In this document: positions 34,922 through 44,415 of the stretch, piece by piece
Position numbering within the stretch: the stretch's first letter is position 1
Layout: the number at the start of each line of letters is the position of its first letter
Assembly (NCBI RefSeq): GCF_022096995.1
Contig: NZ_JACXGQ010000005.1
Location: 186,001 to 250,000 of the forward strand
Direction of reading: 5' to 3'
DNA from: Yoonia sp. I 8.24
Lineage (GTDB): Bacteria > Pseudomonadota > Alphaproteobacteria > Rhodobacterales > Rhodobacteraceae
DNA: 64,000 nt
Notes under the pieces: generated by a model
Database searches by the model: none
Seen by the model: only the letters and a program-made list of their open reading frames with translations
What the model was told of the DNA's origin: nothing
Translations under genes and position numbers: made by a program

Positions 34922-35517
34922 GAGGGCAAATCCCCGCGCAATGTCAGATATGATAGTAGTTCCAAAAGTGGCAGCCCCAGCACGTTGAAATAATCCCCAT
35001 CAATGCGTGTGAACAAACGCACGCCTTCCTCTTCGAGCTTATAGGCTCCGACACTGTGGCGGATGCTTTCCCAGTTCCGATCGACATAATCCTGCAAATA
35101 TGTGTCGCTTGCGTCACGCATTTGCAGCCGAACAGTGCCAACATGACGCCAGAGCGGCTTGCCTTCGCCATAAATGACCGCCGCTGAGAGCAATTGATGT
35201 TTATCGCCGCGCAGTGATTGCAGTTGTTCGAGCGCCCGAGCCGGTGTTTCGGGTTTTGATAATATTGTGCGACCCTTCGCTAAAATTTGATCACAACCGA
35301 TGACAAGTGCATCTGGATGTTTCGCCGCAACGCGCTGTGCTTTGAGTTCTGCGAGAGTATCGGCAATATCTCGCGGTGACGCCTCTTCGGCGGTCAGCGA
35401 CTGACGGATCATATCTTCATCGATGCGTGCTTTGGCGACGGAGAACGGCACGGCCGCATTACGTAATAAGGTCGCGCGAATTTCAGAACCAGAAGCCAAA
35501 ATAATCGGGGTGGTCAT
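34918..35517 (-). CDS. maf: Maf-family nucleotide pyrophosphatase
   Basis: A 199-residue Maf protein that hydrolyses non-canonical or modified nucleoside triphosphates and has been linked to division arrest. Motifs: ILASGSEIRATLLRNAAVPF (S-x-S-x-R loop), DEDMIRQSLTAEE, VIGCDQILA (catalytic Asp), SKPETPARALEQLQSLRGDK, and YKLEEEGVRLFTRIDGDYFN. The ATG at 35517 with an AAAGGG box is preferred to upstream starts. It is the first gene leftward from the candidate origin; a consensus DnaA box overlaps its start codon by one base, which could tie its transcription to DnaA. Confidence 0.93.
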   Translation of the reverse strand: MTTPIILASGSEIRATLLRNAAVPFSVAKARIDEDMIRQSLTAEEASPRDIADTLAELKAQRVAAKHPDALVIGCDQILAKGRTILSKPETPARALEQLQSLRGDKHQLLSAAVIYGEGKPLWRHVGTVRLQMRDASDTYLQDYVDRNWESIRHSVGAYKLEEEGVRLFTRIDGDYFNVLGLPLLELLSYLTLRGDLPS

Positions 35518-35525
35518 GTGGATAA
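35517..35525 (-). promoter_or_regulatory. Consensus DnaA box
   Basis: TTATCCACA on the minus strand, identical to the strongest class of DnaA-binding sites. It begins at the last base of the maf ATG and runs into the intergenic region, so DnaA bound here would also cover the maf ribosome-binding region. Confidence 0.75.
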
Positions 35526-35923
35526 CCCTTTGGAAAAACGATGTGTCAGCCTGCGGACGGTCAGAGGGATAAAGATCACCACCCATAAGCCTGTGCGAAA
35601 GTCACGAGTTGTGCCACCTGTTATGCCGATTTTTCCACCGTGGGAAAGCATAAGTCGACCCTGTGGAAGAATCGTCTCTCAAGTCAGTGTCAATATGAAG
35701 TCGGCACCTATCTGCAATCAAAAAATCGCTGATAAAATATTGATAAATATAAATTATTTTTGAAATATCTGCCTCTAAGTCAAAATTTTTCTGCTTGTTT
35801 TCCCTTGGGATAAGTCTGCGGATGAAAAAACAAACCACAGAAATTCGCTGTACTAACAACATCATCATCTTTTCTTTCTTTATATATTTATTAAGAGTGA
35901 CTGACCGAAAGTGAGGCGATAAC
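35517..35923. other. oriC: Candidate chromosomal replication origin (oriC)
   Basis: This 407-base stretch has no credible gene and lies between diverging operons (maf-aroE-coaE-dnaQ leftward, hemJ-rho-mnmE-mnmG-rsmG-parAB rightward), the usual origin setting in alphaproteobacteria. It contains one perfect DnaA box (TGTGGATAA, 35517-35525), several sites two mismatches away (35631-35639, 35662-35670, 35805-35813, 35817-35825), and an A/T-rich tract at 35731-35767 with only three G/C in 37 bases that could act as the unwinding element. A second A/T-rich stretch lies at 35870-35895. Perfect parS sites are 3.5 and 5.5 kb to the right. The origin assignment is inferred, not proven. Confidence 0.65.
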
Positions 35924-36373
35924 ATGCTCGATTTTCTAAGTGCGTATTATGATTGGATCAAAGCGATCCATATCATGGCCGTGATTTCATGGATGGCGGG
36001 GATGTTTTATCTACCGCGCCTATTTGTTTATCACGCAGAACGGGCAGAAGTTGGATCAGACTTGGATCAAACGTTTCAAATTATGGAAGAGAAACTGCTA
36101 CGCGTCATTATTAATCCTGCGATGATAGTCACATGGGTAGCTGGGTTGATCATGTTGTCGATGGGCGCTTTTGATTGGGGATCTGTTTGGTCATGGTCGA
36201 AGATTATCGCTGTGCTGCTTATGAGCGGGTTTCACGGCTGGTTGAGTAAGCGCCGTAAAGAGTTTGTTGCTGGGGTGAATACGCGCTCTGGGCGGGTTTA
36301 CAGGCTTGCTAATGAGGTCCCGACAGTGCTGATGGTGATTATCGTGGTGTCGGTCGTCGTAAGGCCGTTTTAG
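35924..36373 (+). CDS. hemJ: Protoporphyrinogen IX oxidase HemJ
   Basis: A 149-residue integral membrane protein with four hydrophobic spans. The first has YDWIKAIHIMAVISWMAGMF followed by YLPRLFVYHAE, containing the conserved histidine and the Y-L-P-R-L-F-V-Y-H motif of HemJ. EEKLLRVIINPAMIVTWVAG includes the conserved lysine, and HGWLSKRRKEF a further family segment. HemJ performs the six-electron oxidation of protoporphyrinogen IX in bacteria lacking HemY/HemG. It is the first gene right of the candidate origin. The ATG follows a GAGG box (AAGTGAGGCGATAAC ATG). Confidence 0.93.
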   Translation: MLDFLSAYYDWIKAIHIMAVISWMAGMFYLPRLFVYHAERAEVGSDLDQTFQIMEEKLLRVIINPAMIVTWVAGLIMLSMGAFDWGSVWSWSKIIAVLLMSGFHGWLSKRRKEFVAGVNTRSGRVYRLANEVPTVLMVIIVVSVVVRPF

Positions 36374-36493
36374 CGGCGCGTTGACTTGGGGCGCCTAGTT
36401 GCCTATATCGGTTCCAGCTTCCCGTCCGGGAAAAGCATTTTCCATTTCTAAAACTGAATGACACTGGCCTACGGGTGAGTGCTGGATTTTATC

Positions 36494-37765
36494 ATGTCAC
36501 TACACCGTTTGAACCTGTCTGACCTAAAGGCGCAAAGCCCCAAGGATCTGTTGTCGCTTGCTGAAGAGCTAGAGATTGAGAATGCGTCCACCATGCGCAA
36601 AGGCGACATGATGTTCGCCATTCTCAAAGAACGCGCGGACGAAGAATGGGTGATTGGCGGAGATGGTGTTCTTGAAGTTCTTCAAGACGGTTTTGGTTTT
36701 TTGCGGTCGCCAGAGGCAAACTATCTGCCGGGCCCGGATGATATTTACGTATCACCAGATATGATCCGTAAACATTCATTGCGCACTGGCGATACCGTCG
36801 AGGGCGTGATGAAAGAGCCAAACGATACCGAGCGTTACTTTGCGCTGACAGTCGTTGAGGCAATCAACTTTGAAGCGCCAGAAAAGGCGAAACACAAAGT
36901 TGCCTTTGATAACCTGACGCCATTGTATCCAGAAGAGCGGTTGAAGATGGAGGTCGAAGATCCGACGATCAAAGACCGATCTGCCCGGATTATTGATTTG
37001 GTATCGCCAATCGGAAAAGGGCAACGTGCCCTAATCGTGGCACCACCGCGGACGGGTAAGACGGTTCTGCTGCAGAACATTGCAAACTCCATCGAGAAGA
37101 ACCACCCGGAATGCTATCTGATCGTTTTGTTGATCGATGAACGCCCCGAAGAGGTGACCGACATGCAGCGGTCTGTAAAGGGTGAAGTTGTATCATCGAC
37201 ATTTGATGAACCCGCGACGCGCCACGTTGCCGTATCTGAGATGGTTATTGAAAAGGCAAAACGCTTGGTCGAGCATAAGCGCGATGTTGTTATTCTGCTG
37301 GATTCTATTACGCGATTAGGCCGGGCATTTAACACGACCGTACCGTCATCCGGCAAGGTTTTGACCGGTGGTGTAGACGCGAATGCGCTGCAACGTCCAA
37401 AGCGTTTCTTTGGGGCTGCACGGAATATCGAAGAAGGTGGGTCACTGACGATCATTGCGACTGCGCTGATCGATACCGGGTCACGGATGGATGAAGTTAT
37501 CTTTGAAGAATTCAAAGGGACGGGTAACTCCGAGATCGTGTTGGATCGCAAAGTTGCAGATAAACGCGTCTTCCCGGCAATGGATATCTTGAAATCCGGG
37601 ACCCGGAAGGAAGAGTTGCTGGTTGATAAGGGCGATTTGGCCAAGACATATGTGCTGCGTCGAATCTTGAACCCAATGGGAACAACAGATGCGATCGAGT
37701 TCTTGATTGGGAAGTTGAAGCAAACGAAGACAAATTCGGACTTCTTCGATTCGATGAATACGTAA
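36494..37765 (+). CDS. rho: Transcription termination factor Rho
   Basis: Hexameric RNA helicase that ends transcription at untranslated C-rich RNA. The 423 residues begin [20 protein letters not shown], with an N-terminal helical domain, an RNA-binding OB fold ([39 protein letters not shown]), the ATPase P-loop [15 protein letters not shown], Walker [17 protein letters not shown], and the R-loop [20 protein letters not shown]. The frame opens with GTG at 36479, but the ATG at 36494 fits the family start. The 120-base gap before it probably carries the promoter and leader; I see no clear attenuator there. Confidence 0.97.
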   Translation: MSLHRLNLSDLKAQSPKDLLSLAEELEIENASTMRKGDMMFAILKERADEEWVIGGDGVLEVLQDGFGFLRSPEANYLPGPDDIYVSPDMIRKHSLRTGDTVEGVMKEPNDTERYFALTVVEAINFEAPEKAKHKVAFDNLTPLYPEERLKMEVEDPTIKDRSARIIDLVSPIGKGQRALIVAPPRTGKTVLLQNIANSIEKNHPECYLIVLLIDERPEEVTDMQRSVKGEVVSSTFDEPATRHVAVSEMVIEKAKRLVEHKRDVVILLDSITRLGRAFNTTVPSSGKVLTGGVDANALQRPKRFFGAARNIEEGGSLTIIATALIDTGSRMDEVIFEEFKGTGNSEIVLDRKVADKRVFPAMDILKSGTRKEELLVDKGDLAKTYVLRRILNPMGTTDAIEFLIGKLKQTKTNSDFFDSMNT

Positions 37766-37791
37766 CTTATTGTTATAAGACAATGGGTTGA

Positions 37792-39075
37792 ATGATGGAT
37801 ACGATTTTTGCCTTAGCCACAGCCAAGGGCCGTGCCGGTGTGGCCGTGGTGCGTTTGTCTGGACCTCATGCGGTTAGATCTGCAGGAAAGTTGATGGGTG
37901 ATGTACCTGTTAGCCGTGGCGTGCGTGAGCTGCGAAATCAGGCAGGGCAGCTTCTTGATGAGGCCTTTGTGCTGCGGTTTACAGAGGGCAAGAGTTTCAC
38001 CGGGGAAGAGGTTGTTGAGCTACACCTTCATGGGAGCCCAGCGGTGCTTGCGACTGTCTTGCGAGAGCTTGGAGATGATCCTGATTTGCGGCCGGCTGAG
38101 GCTGGGGAATTCACTCATCGCGCAATGGACAATGGGCAGCTTGATCTTGCACAGGTTGAAGGCCTCGCAGATTTGATCGACGCGGAAACGGAAAGTCAAC
38201 GTAGGCAAGCGGTCCGTGTTTTTTCTGGCGCTTTGGGAATGTTGGCTGATGGTTGGCGGGTAAAACTGATCCGCGCGGCAGCACTTTTGGAAGCCACAAT
38301 TGATTTCGCGGATGAAGAAGTTCCGGTTGATGTTTCACCTGAGGTTCGAGAGCTCATCGGTGTGGTGAAGGAGGAAATGCGACGCGAAGCCAAAGGGGTG
38401 CAGATTGCAGAACGTTTGCGCGACGGTTTTGAGGTGGCGATTATAGGTGCACCAAATGTCGGAAAATCCACGTTGTTGAACCGGCTTGCCGGACGCGATG
38501 TTGCAATTACTTCTGAAATTGCGGGAACAACGCGTGACGTGATCGAGGTACGGCTTGATCTGGATGGTATAGCGGTAACCCTTCTTGATACGGCAGGATT
38601 GCGCGATACCGATGATATAGTAGAGGAGCTGGGTGTCCAGCGCGCGAGAGAGCGGGCGGAACGGGCAGACATACGCGTACATATGTTGTTGACAAATGAT
38701 ACAAGACCTCAAAATATTGGGGTAGATGATATTTTGGTTCAGGCAAAATCAGACTTGGGCCATGAAGGCGGCCTAGCTGTTTCTGGCCAAACAGGCGCAG
38801 GCGTTGATGCCTTGGTTGATCAAATTTCAGCGATTTTGAAGGAACGAGTAGCTTCTGTTGGAATTGCGATGCGAGAACGGCACCGCGTCGCGATGCTGCG
38901 CGCAATCGATTTTTTGGAAGTGGCAGAGAAAGATCTGAGTAGCGATTTGGGTATGACTGATTTGATTGCTGAAGAACTGCGGTCGGCAATTCGCGCAGTG
39001 GATAGCCTTGTCGGGCGCGTTGATGTAGAACAGGTCCTTGATGAGATCTTTTCGAGTTTCTGCATCGGTAAATAG
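37792..39075 (+). CDS. mnmE: tRNA modification GTPase MnmE (TrmE)
   Basis: With MnmG, installs carboxymethylaminomethyl or aminomethyl groups at the wobble uridine 34 of tRNA. The 427 residues contain the tetrahydrofolate-binding N-domain ([58 protein letters not shown]), an inserted G domain ([40 protein letters not shown]) and the C-terminal C-I-G-K end that carries the catalytic cysteine. Two adjacent ATG codons make the start uncertain by one residue. It is only 11 bases before mnmG. Confidence 0.97.
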   Translation: MMDTIFALATAKGRAGVAVVRLSGPHAVRSAGKLMGDVPVSRGVRELRNQAGQLLDEAFVLRFTEGKSFTGEEVVELHLHGSPAVLATVLRELGDDPDLRPAEAGEFTHRAMDNGQLDLAQVEGLADLIDAETESQRRQAVRVFSGALGMLADGWRVKLIRAAALLEATIDFADEEVPVDVSPEVRELIGVVKEEMRREAKGVQIAERLRDGFEVAIIGAPNVGKSTLLNRLAGRDVAITSEIAGTTRDVIEVRLDLDGIAVTLLDTAGLRDTDDIVEELGVQRARERAERADIRVHMLLTNDTRPQNIGVDDILVQAKSDLGHEGGLAVSGQTGAGVDALVDQISAILKERVASVGIAMRERHRVAMLRAIDFLEVAEKDLSSDLGMTDLIAEELRSAIRAVDSLVGRVDVEQVLDEIFSSFCIGK

Positions 39076-39078
39076 GAG

Positions 39079-39094
39079 TGTTTCACGTGAAACA
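39079..39094. other. parS: parS centromere site 1 (perfect 16-base palindrome)
   Basis: TGTTTCACGTGAAACA, the exact bacterial parS consensus bound by ParB. It spans the ribosome-binding region and start codon of mnmG, so ParB loading occurs at a translation start. parA and parB lie 2.5 kb downstream. Confidence 0.95.
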
Positions 39095-40958
39095 TTGTGA
39101 CTTCGACGTGATCGTAATTGGTGGCGGACATGCGGGGGCCGAAGCCGCCCACGCGTCTGCACGAATGGGTGCGCGCACGGCACTAGTGACATTAACGAAG
39201 CAATCTATTGGGGTAATGTCTTGTAATCCGGCAATTGGCGGGCTGGGTAAAGGGCACCTCGTGCGCGAGATTGATGCACTAGATGGCGTTATGGCGCGTG
39301 TCGCAGATCGGGCGGGCATCCAGTTTAGGTTGTTAAACCGCAAAAAGGGGCCTGCTGTTCAAGGCCCGCGGGCCCAAGCAGACCGCGAAATATACCGCAA
39401 AACGATGCAAGCAGAGCTAAATGTAGTAGAAAACCTCACGATCATTGAAGGAGAGGCGGTCGATCTCATTGTGAAAAGCGGTCGCGTTGCGGGTGTTGTG
39501 ATGGCGGGGGATACGCAGCTTTCGGCGAATAGCGTGATCTTAACGACTGGTACATTTTTGCGCGGCGTCATTCATATTGGAGATGTCTCACGCCCCGGTG
39601 GCCGTATGGGTGACAGACCATCTGTCAAAATGGCGGAACGGCTAGACAGTTTTGAGTTAGCGCTCGGGCGGTTGAAGACGGGAACTCCGCCAAGACTTGA
39701 TGGGCGCACAATTCGTTGGGATTTATTGGAAGCACAACCAAGTGATGTGGATCCGACGATGTTTTCGTTTATGTCCAACGGCGTTTTTGCGCCGCAAATT
39801 GATTGCGGAATAACACATACAAATGAACGGACTCATGATATTATCCGGGCAAACCTTGACCGATCGGCCATGTATGGAGGGCATATTGATGGAGTAGGCC
39901 CGCGATATTGCCCTTCTATTGAAGATAAGGTTGTGCGGTTCGCTGATAAGACGTCCCACCAGATTTTTCTTGAACCTGAAGGTGTAAATGATGACACCGT
40001 TTATCCGAATGGCATTTCCACATCGCTTCCAGAAGAGATACAACGAGATTATGTAAATTCTATCTATGGCCTTGAAAATGCTAAGATATTGCAGCCTGGA
40101 TATGCGATTGAATATGATTATGTGGATCCCAGATCGCTGACAGCAACGCTAGAACTGCGGGATGTGCCGGGGCTTTATCTCGCTGGTCAAATTAATGGCA
40201 CAACTGGTTATGAAGAAGCGGCGGCGCAGGGGCTTGTCGCTGGGTTGAATGCCGCTGCGCATTCTCAGGATGCGGAACCGATCAAATTCAGTCGCCGACA
40301 TTCTTATATTGGCGTAATGATCGATGACTTGATTACAAAAGGTGTTTCAGAACCATACCGCATGTTTACTTCTCGGGCAGAATTTAGACTGTCGCTGCGG
40401 GCGGATAACGCCGATCAAAGGTTGACGGCGTTTGGGCATGCAATTGGTTGCGTGGGTCATGAGCGATGGGCGCAGTTTTCTGACAAGATGGAAAAAATCT
40501 CGGCAGTGCAATCGTCACTGTCGAATATTTTCCTTTCGTCACGGGATATTGCGGCCCAAGGTGCAAATTTGAACGTTGATGGGCCACGCCGTTCTGCGCT
40601 TGAAGCGCTGGCGTTGACCGATTTTGATTTTCCGCAGTTGATCCGTCTGTTACCCGAATTGTCAGATATCTCGATTGATGTTCGTGATCAGATCAAAAAG
40701 GACGCGCTGTATGCACATTATGTGCAACGTCAGCAGTCGGATGTTGCAGCGATGGAGCGTGATGAAAAGCAAGTTATTCCAGCTGAAATCAATTACCGCG
40801 CGGTGAAAGGGCTTTCAAATGAGCTCGTAAGTAAGCTTGAATCCATTCGGCCGTCCGATATCGCGCAGGCGGGTCGAATTGAAGGGATGACCCCGGCGGG
40901 GCTTATGCTCATTGTTGCGATGATAAAGCGCGATCAAAAAGCCAAGACAGGTAGCTGA
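39087..40958 (+). CDS. mnmG: tRNA uridine-5-carboxymethylaminomethyl synthesis enzyme MnmG (GidA)
   Basis: FAD-binding partner of MnmE. About 623 residues: Rossmann FAD site [99 protein letters not shown] and [16 protein letters not shown], all standard. Two GTG starts are possible. The one at 39078 overlaps the AGGAG box, while the one at 39087 lies eight bases after it and is preferred. Either way the perfect parS palindrome covers the translation start. The C-terminal helical domain ([20 protein letters not shown]) contacts MnmE. Confidence 0.97.
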   Translation: MKHCDFDVIVIGGGHAGAEAAHASARMGARTALVTLTKQSIGVMSCNPAIGGLGKGHLVREIDALDGVMARVADRAGIQFRLLNRKKGPAVQGPRAQADREIYRKTMQAELNVVENLTIIEGEAVDLIVKSGRVAGVVMAGDTQLSANSVILTTGTFLRGVIHIGDVSRPGGRMGDRPSVKMAERLDSFELALGRLKTGTPPRLDGRTIRWDLLEAQPSDVDPTMFSFMSNGVFAPQIDCGITHTNERTHDIIRANLDRSAMYGGHIDGVGPRYCPSIEDKVVRFADKTSHQIFLEPEGVNDDTVYPNGISTSLPEEIQRDYVNSIYGLENAKILQPGYAIEYDYVDPRSLTATLELRDVPGLYLAGQINGTTGYEEAAAQGLVAGLNAAAHSQDAEPIKFSRRHSYIGVMIDDLITKGVSEPYRMFTSRAEFRLSLRADNADQRLTAFGHAIGCVGHERWAQFSDKMEKISAVQSSLSNIFLSSRDIAAQGANLNVDGPRRSALEALALTDFDFPQLIRLLPELSDISIDVRDQIKKDALYAHYVQRQQSDVAAMERDEKQVIPAEINYRAVKGLSNELVSKLESIRPSDIAQAGRIEGMTPAGLMLIVAMIKRDQKAKTGS

Positions 40959-40959
40959 T

Positions 40960-41580
40960 ATGGGATATGATGTAGGCGGGGTGAATGTTTCACGTGAAAC
41001 ATTCGATGATCTGCACAGGTTCTCGGAACTTGTACAAAAGTGGACGGCCAAGATTAATCTTATATCGCCGAGCACTGTGAGTTCGCTGTGGGAACGACAT
41101 ATCGTTGATTCTGCACAGATTTATGCGTCAGCGCCCAAGACCTACGACAAATGGGTCGATATTGGCAGTGGCGGTGGGTTTCCTGGCATTGTTGTTGCTA
41201 TAATTGGTAAGGTTGCGCAACCAAATGCAAAATTTATTTTGATCGAAAGCGACCAACGGAAAGCAACATTTTTGCGTTCTGCCATCAGAGAGTTGAATTT
41301 ACCTGCAAAAGTACTTGCTGAACGTATTGAAAGTGCCGCCCCTCAAGATGCAGATATAGTATCTGCACGCGCGCTATCTACCTTATCTATGCTTTTGCCA
41401 TTTGTAGATCGCCATTTGAAACCGGAAGGGCAAGCTGTTCTTCACAAAGGAAAAAGAGCGAGAGAAGAAGTTGCCGATGCCGCGATAAACTGGCGGTTTG
41501 CGCTTGAAGACTCGACTAGTTTGACCGATCCTGAAGCTCAAATTCTTATTGTCAAAGGGATATCCCGTGTCAGTGAATAG
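40960..41580 (+). CDS. rsmG: 16S rRNA (guanine527-N7)-methyltransferase RsmG (GidB)
   Basis: A 206-residue SAM-dependent methyltransferase acting on G527 of 16S rRNA; its loss gives low-level streptomycin resistance in several bacteria. Signatures: KWTAKINLISPSTVSSLWER, HIVDSAQIYA, VDIGSGGGFPGIVVAI (SAM-binding motif I), KFILIESDQRKATFLR and DIVSARALSTLSMLLPF. A second perfect parS site lies within codons 9-14, where it is translated as VSRETF. The start at 40960 gives the family length; a GTG at 40981 is an alternative. It overlaps parA by 14 bases. Confidence 0.95.
   Translation: MGYDVGGVNVSRETFDDLHRFSELVQKWTAKINLISPSTVSSLWERHIVDSAQIYASAPKTYDKWVDIGSGGGFPGIVVAIIGKVAQPNAKFILIESDQRKATFLRSAIRELNLPAKVLAERIESAAPQDADIVSARALSTLSMLLPFVDRHLKPEGQAVLHKGKRAREEVADAAINWRFALEDSTSLTDPEAQILIVKGISRVSE
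40986..41001. other. parS: parS centromere site 2 (perfect 16-base palindrome, inside rsmG)
   Basis: A second exact TGTTTCACGTGAAACA, extended by one further matching pair on each side (ATGTTTCACGTGAAACAT). It is inside the rsmG reading frame about 1.9 kb from site 1 and 0.6 kb before parA. Two perfect sites this close to parAB mark this as the chromosomal centromere region. Confidence 0.95.
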
Positions 41581-42364
41581 CTGCAAAATTATCGCGATCG
41601 CGAACCAAAAAGGCGGAGTCGGCAAAACGACGACCACGATCAACTTGGGCGCAGCATTGGCTGAAAAAAAGAGAAAAGTCCTTTTGATTGACCTAGATCC
41701 ACAGGGAAACGCATCAACCGGACTAGGTATTGAGCATGATCAGCGTAGCATCACAACATATGACCTGTTGTCGGGCGATGCGACAATGGAGGAGGCAGCG
41801 GGCGCAACCTCGATCAAGAATCTTTCCATCATTCCTGCAACAACTGATCTCAGCTCTGCCGATATTGAACTGATGGACAACGAAAAGCGCAGTTTTTTAC
41901 TGCGCTACGTGCTGCAAGAGGCGTCGCAATCTGTCGCAAAATACGACTATATATTGATAGATTGCCCACCATCTCTCAATATATTGACAGTAAATGCGAT
42001 GGTGGCCGCGGATTCCATTTTGGTACCGCTGCAAAGTGAATTCTTTGCACTTGAAGGCCTATCGCAGCTTATCCTAACTGTGCGTGATGTTCGCCAGTCA
42101 GCGAATCCAGATTTAAGCATCGAAGGCATTGTTCTGACAATGTATGACAGCCGTAATAATCTTTCGATCCAAGTCGAAGACGATGCCCGCGAAAACATGG
42201 GCGATATGGTTTTCAAAACGGTAATCCCGCGCAACGTTCGACTAAGCGAAGCTCCATCGTTTGCAATGCCGGTTTTGGAATATGATGGAGCCTCAAAGGG
42301 GGCTATCGCCTATCGCGCACTTGCGCGTGAAGTCATTCAAAAAAATACAAAAAAGAGGGCATAA
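41567..42364 (+). CDS. parA: Chromosome partitioning ATPase ParA (Soj)
   Basis: A 265-residue deviant Walker ATPase whose DNA-bound gradient moves ParB-parS complexes. Motifs: IAIANQKGGVGKTTTTINLG with the signature lysine, VLLIDLDPQGNASTGLG (Walker A'), DYILIDCPPSLNILTVNAM (Walker B) and VIPRNVRLSEAPSFAMPV. The start is most likely GTG at 41567, which has an AAGGGA box seven bases upstream, rather than the TTG at 41549. It overlaps the end of rsmG by 14 bases and lies three bases before parB. Confidence 0.97.
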   Translation: MSVNSCKIIAIANQKGGVGKTTTTINLGAALAEKKRKVLLIDLDPQGNASTGLGIEHDQRSITTYDLLSGDATMEEAAGATSIKNLSIIPATTDLSSADIELMDNEKRSFLLRYVLQEASQSVAKYDYILIDCPPSLNILTVNAMVAADSILVPLQSEFFALEGLSQLILTVRDVRQSANPDLSIEGIVLTMYDSRNNLSIQVEDDARENMGDMVFKTVIPRNVRLSEAPSFAMPVLEYDGASKGAIAYRALAREVIQKNTKKRA

Positions 42365-42367
42365 ATC

Positions 42368-43255
42368 ATGGCAGGAAATGCAAAAAAATCACGCGGTTTA
42401 GGGCGTGGCCTGTCAGCTTTGATGTCCGATGTCGGGCAGGACGATACTTCAATTGATAACCCACGCCGCCCAGATCTACTTGTTCCAGTCGAACATATTG
42501 TCCCGAATCCCGATCAGCCGCGCCGTACGTTCCGGGATGAAGCACTCAATGATCTGGCGGCATCGATTGCTGAAAAAGGCATTATTCAGCCACTTATTGT
42601 GCGGGCATCGCCTAATAACCCCAGCACTTATGAAATTGTCGCGGGTGAGCGGCGTTGGCGCGCGGCGCAGATGGCAAAACTGCACGAAATCCCCGTTCTT
42701 TTGCGTGAATATACGGATACCGAAGTTCTCGAAGTCGCAATTATTGAAAATATTCAACGCGACGATCTGAATGCCGTTGATGAGGCGGCCGGGTATCGTC
42801 AACTGATGGATCGCTTTGGCCATACACAAGAACAGCTTGCGACCGCACTGGGTAAAAGCCGTAGTCATATTGCCAACCTTTTGCGCCTATTGAACTTGCC
42901 GGACGAGGTTCAAACCTACCTTGTGCAGGGTCAACTGTCCGCAGGTCATGCGCGTGCATTGGTCGGGAATGAGCGCGCAAAAGAAATCGCGCGCGAAGTG
43001 ATTCAGCGTAATCTGTCTGTGCGCGAAACCGAAAAATTGGTCAAGCAGGGCCCAGCGGTCAAACGACGCTCGGTTTCCGGTGCGCCTGTCGCGAAGGATG
43101 CGGATACAGTGCAAATCGAAAATGAGCTTACAGCTGCATTGCGGATGAAAGTAACGATCGATCATAAGGCCGGCGAAGAGGGTGGCAAACTTGCGATTAG
43201 CTACAAATCGCTCGACCAGCTTGATGATCTTTTGCGCGCGTTATCCGGTGGTTAA
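42368..43255 (+). CDS. parB: Chromosome partitioning protein ParB (Spo0J)
   Basis: A 295-residue CTP-dependent DNA clamp that loads at parS and spreads. The N-terminus has a basic start (KKSRGLGRGLSALMSD), then the ParA/CTP region VPVEHIVPNPDQPRRTF and GERRWRAAQMAKLHEIPVLL (G-E-R-R-x-R-A motif), AIIENIQRDDLNAVDEAAGY, a helix-turn-helix (QEQLATALGKSRSHIANLLR is close to this; recognition helix in SRSHIANLLRLL) and a C-terminal dimerisation domain. Convergent with hemW, overlapping by four bases. Its targets are the parS sites at 39079 and 40986. Confidence 0.97.
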   Translation: MAGNAKKSRGLGRGLSALMSDVGQDDTSIDNPRRPDLLVPVEHIVPNPDQPRRTFRDEALNDLAASIAEKGIIQPLIVRASPNNPSTYEIVAGERRWRAAQMAKLHEIPVLLREYTDTEVLEVAIIENIQRDDLNAVDEAAGYRQLMDRFGHTQEQLATALGKSRSHIANLLRLLNLPDEVQTYLVQGQLSAGHARALVGNERAKEIAREVIQRNLSVRETEKLVKQGPAVKRRSVSGAPVAKDADTVQIENELTAALRMKVTIDHKAGEEGGKLAISYKSLDQLDDLLRALSGG

Positions 43256-44415
43256 TCTGCAAGAAGTTCGCGTAAGACTGCATTTAGAATTGGGCGGCCT
43301 TTTTCCGTTACTACGAGGCGACCCGCACTTGTATTCACCATACCGAGATCAGTTAAGTTACTGATATTTATTTTAATATTTTCGGTGATCCCGATCCGTT
43401 CGATCAACACACCTTCGCGCAGCCGCATGCCCATAAGCAACAGCTCTGACCGCTGATCTTCCGTAGATAACTTGCAGCGCAAACTATCGCCATTTCCTGT
43501 CTTGCTGACCTGCGCCAACCATTGCATTGGCGCTAGTGGTGCCTCTGTCGCGTATCGGTCTCCGCCAAGCGTTAACCGTCCATGCGCGCCGGGACCAATC
43601 CCGGCATAATCGCCATAGCGCCAATAGATTTGATTGTGGATGCTTTCAAACCCAGGGCGGGCGTGGTTCGAAACTTCGTAACAGTCGAAATTGGCAGCCG
43701 CGCAGATGTCTTGCGTCAATGCATACATATCCGCTGCCACGTCATCATTGGGCAGTCCACGCAGTTTCCCAGCAGCGTAACGATTGCCAAAGGCAGTGCC
43801 GTCTTCGATTGTCAGCTGATAAAGTGACAGATGATCAATCGCTAAACTCAAGGCTTGATTCAATTCAGCCCGCCAATCCGCCAAATTTTGTCCCTGGCGG
43901 GCATAAATCAGGTCAAAACTGACCCGATCAAACGTCTCTCTGGCCGTGCTGAAGGCTGTCAGCGCCTCCTGAGCGGTGTGAAGGCGGCCTAGGGCACGTA
44001 AATCTGCGTCGTTTAGGGCCTGAATTCCCATCGAAACACGGTTTACACCGGCATCCCGATACCCGGCAAAGCGTCCCGCCTCGACAGATGTCGGGTTTGC
44101 TTCAAGTGTGATTTCGATATTATTCGCCATTGACCACGTCGCGCGCACCTTTGTTAGGATCGCATCGACAAGATCGGGATCCATCATACTTGGCGTGCCA
44201 CCACCAAAAAATACCGATTTCAAGATGCGCCCTTGGGTCTGGGCGCCAATTCGGTCGATTTCACCTAAATAGGCGGATTGCCATGCAGCCTGATCGATCT
44301 TTGCGACGACATGGCTGTTGAAATCACAATAGGGGCATTTGGCCTGACAAAATGGCCAATGGATATAAAGCCCAAAACCCCCATGTTCCCAATCCTCAAG
44401 CAAAGCAGCCTGCAA
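43252..44415 (-). CDS. hemW: Radical SAM heme chaperone HemW
   Basis: A 387-residue radical SAM protein related to HemN. The [4Fe-4S] site is in HWPFCQAKCPYCDFNSH (CxxxCxxC), followed by VFFGGGTPSMM, ITLEANPTSVEAG and NRVSMGIQALND. The HemW-type C-terminus lacks features needed for coproporphyrinogen oxidase activity, and HemW proteins bind heme and deliver it to respiratory enzymes. Its start overlaps the end of rdgB by 20 bases, so it is translated after rdgB within the rph-rdgB-hemW operon. Confidence 0.93.
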   Translation of the reverse strand: MQAALLEDWEHGGFGLYIHWPFCQAKCPYCDFNSHVVAKIDQAAWQSAYLGEIDRIGAQTQGRILKSVFFGGGTPSMMDPDLVDAILTKVRATWSMANNIEITLEANPTSVEAGRFAGYRDAGVNRVSMGIQALNDADLRALGRLHTAQEALTAFSTARETFDRVSFDLIYARQGQNLADWRAELNQALSLAIDHLSLYQLTIEDGTAFGNRYAAGKLRGLPNDDVAADMYALTQDICAAANFDCYEVSNHARPGFESIHNQIYWRYGDYAGIGPGAHGRLTLGGDRYATEAPLAPMQWLAQVSKTGNGDSLRCKLSTEDQRSELLLMGMRLREGVLIERIGITENIKINISNLTDLGMVNTSAGRLVVTEKGRPILNAVLRELLAD

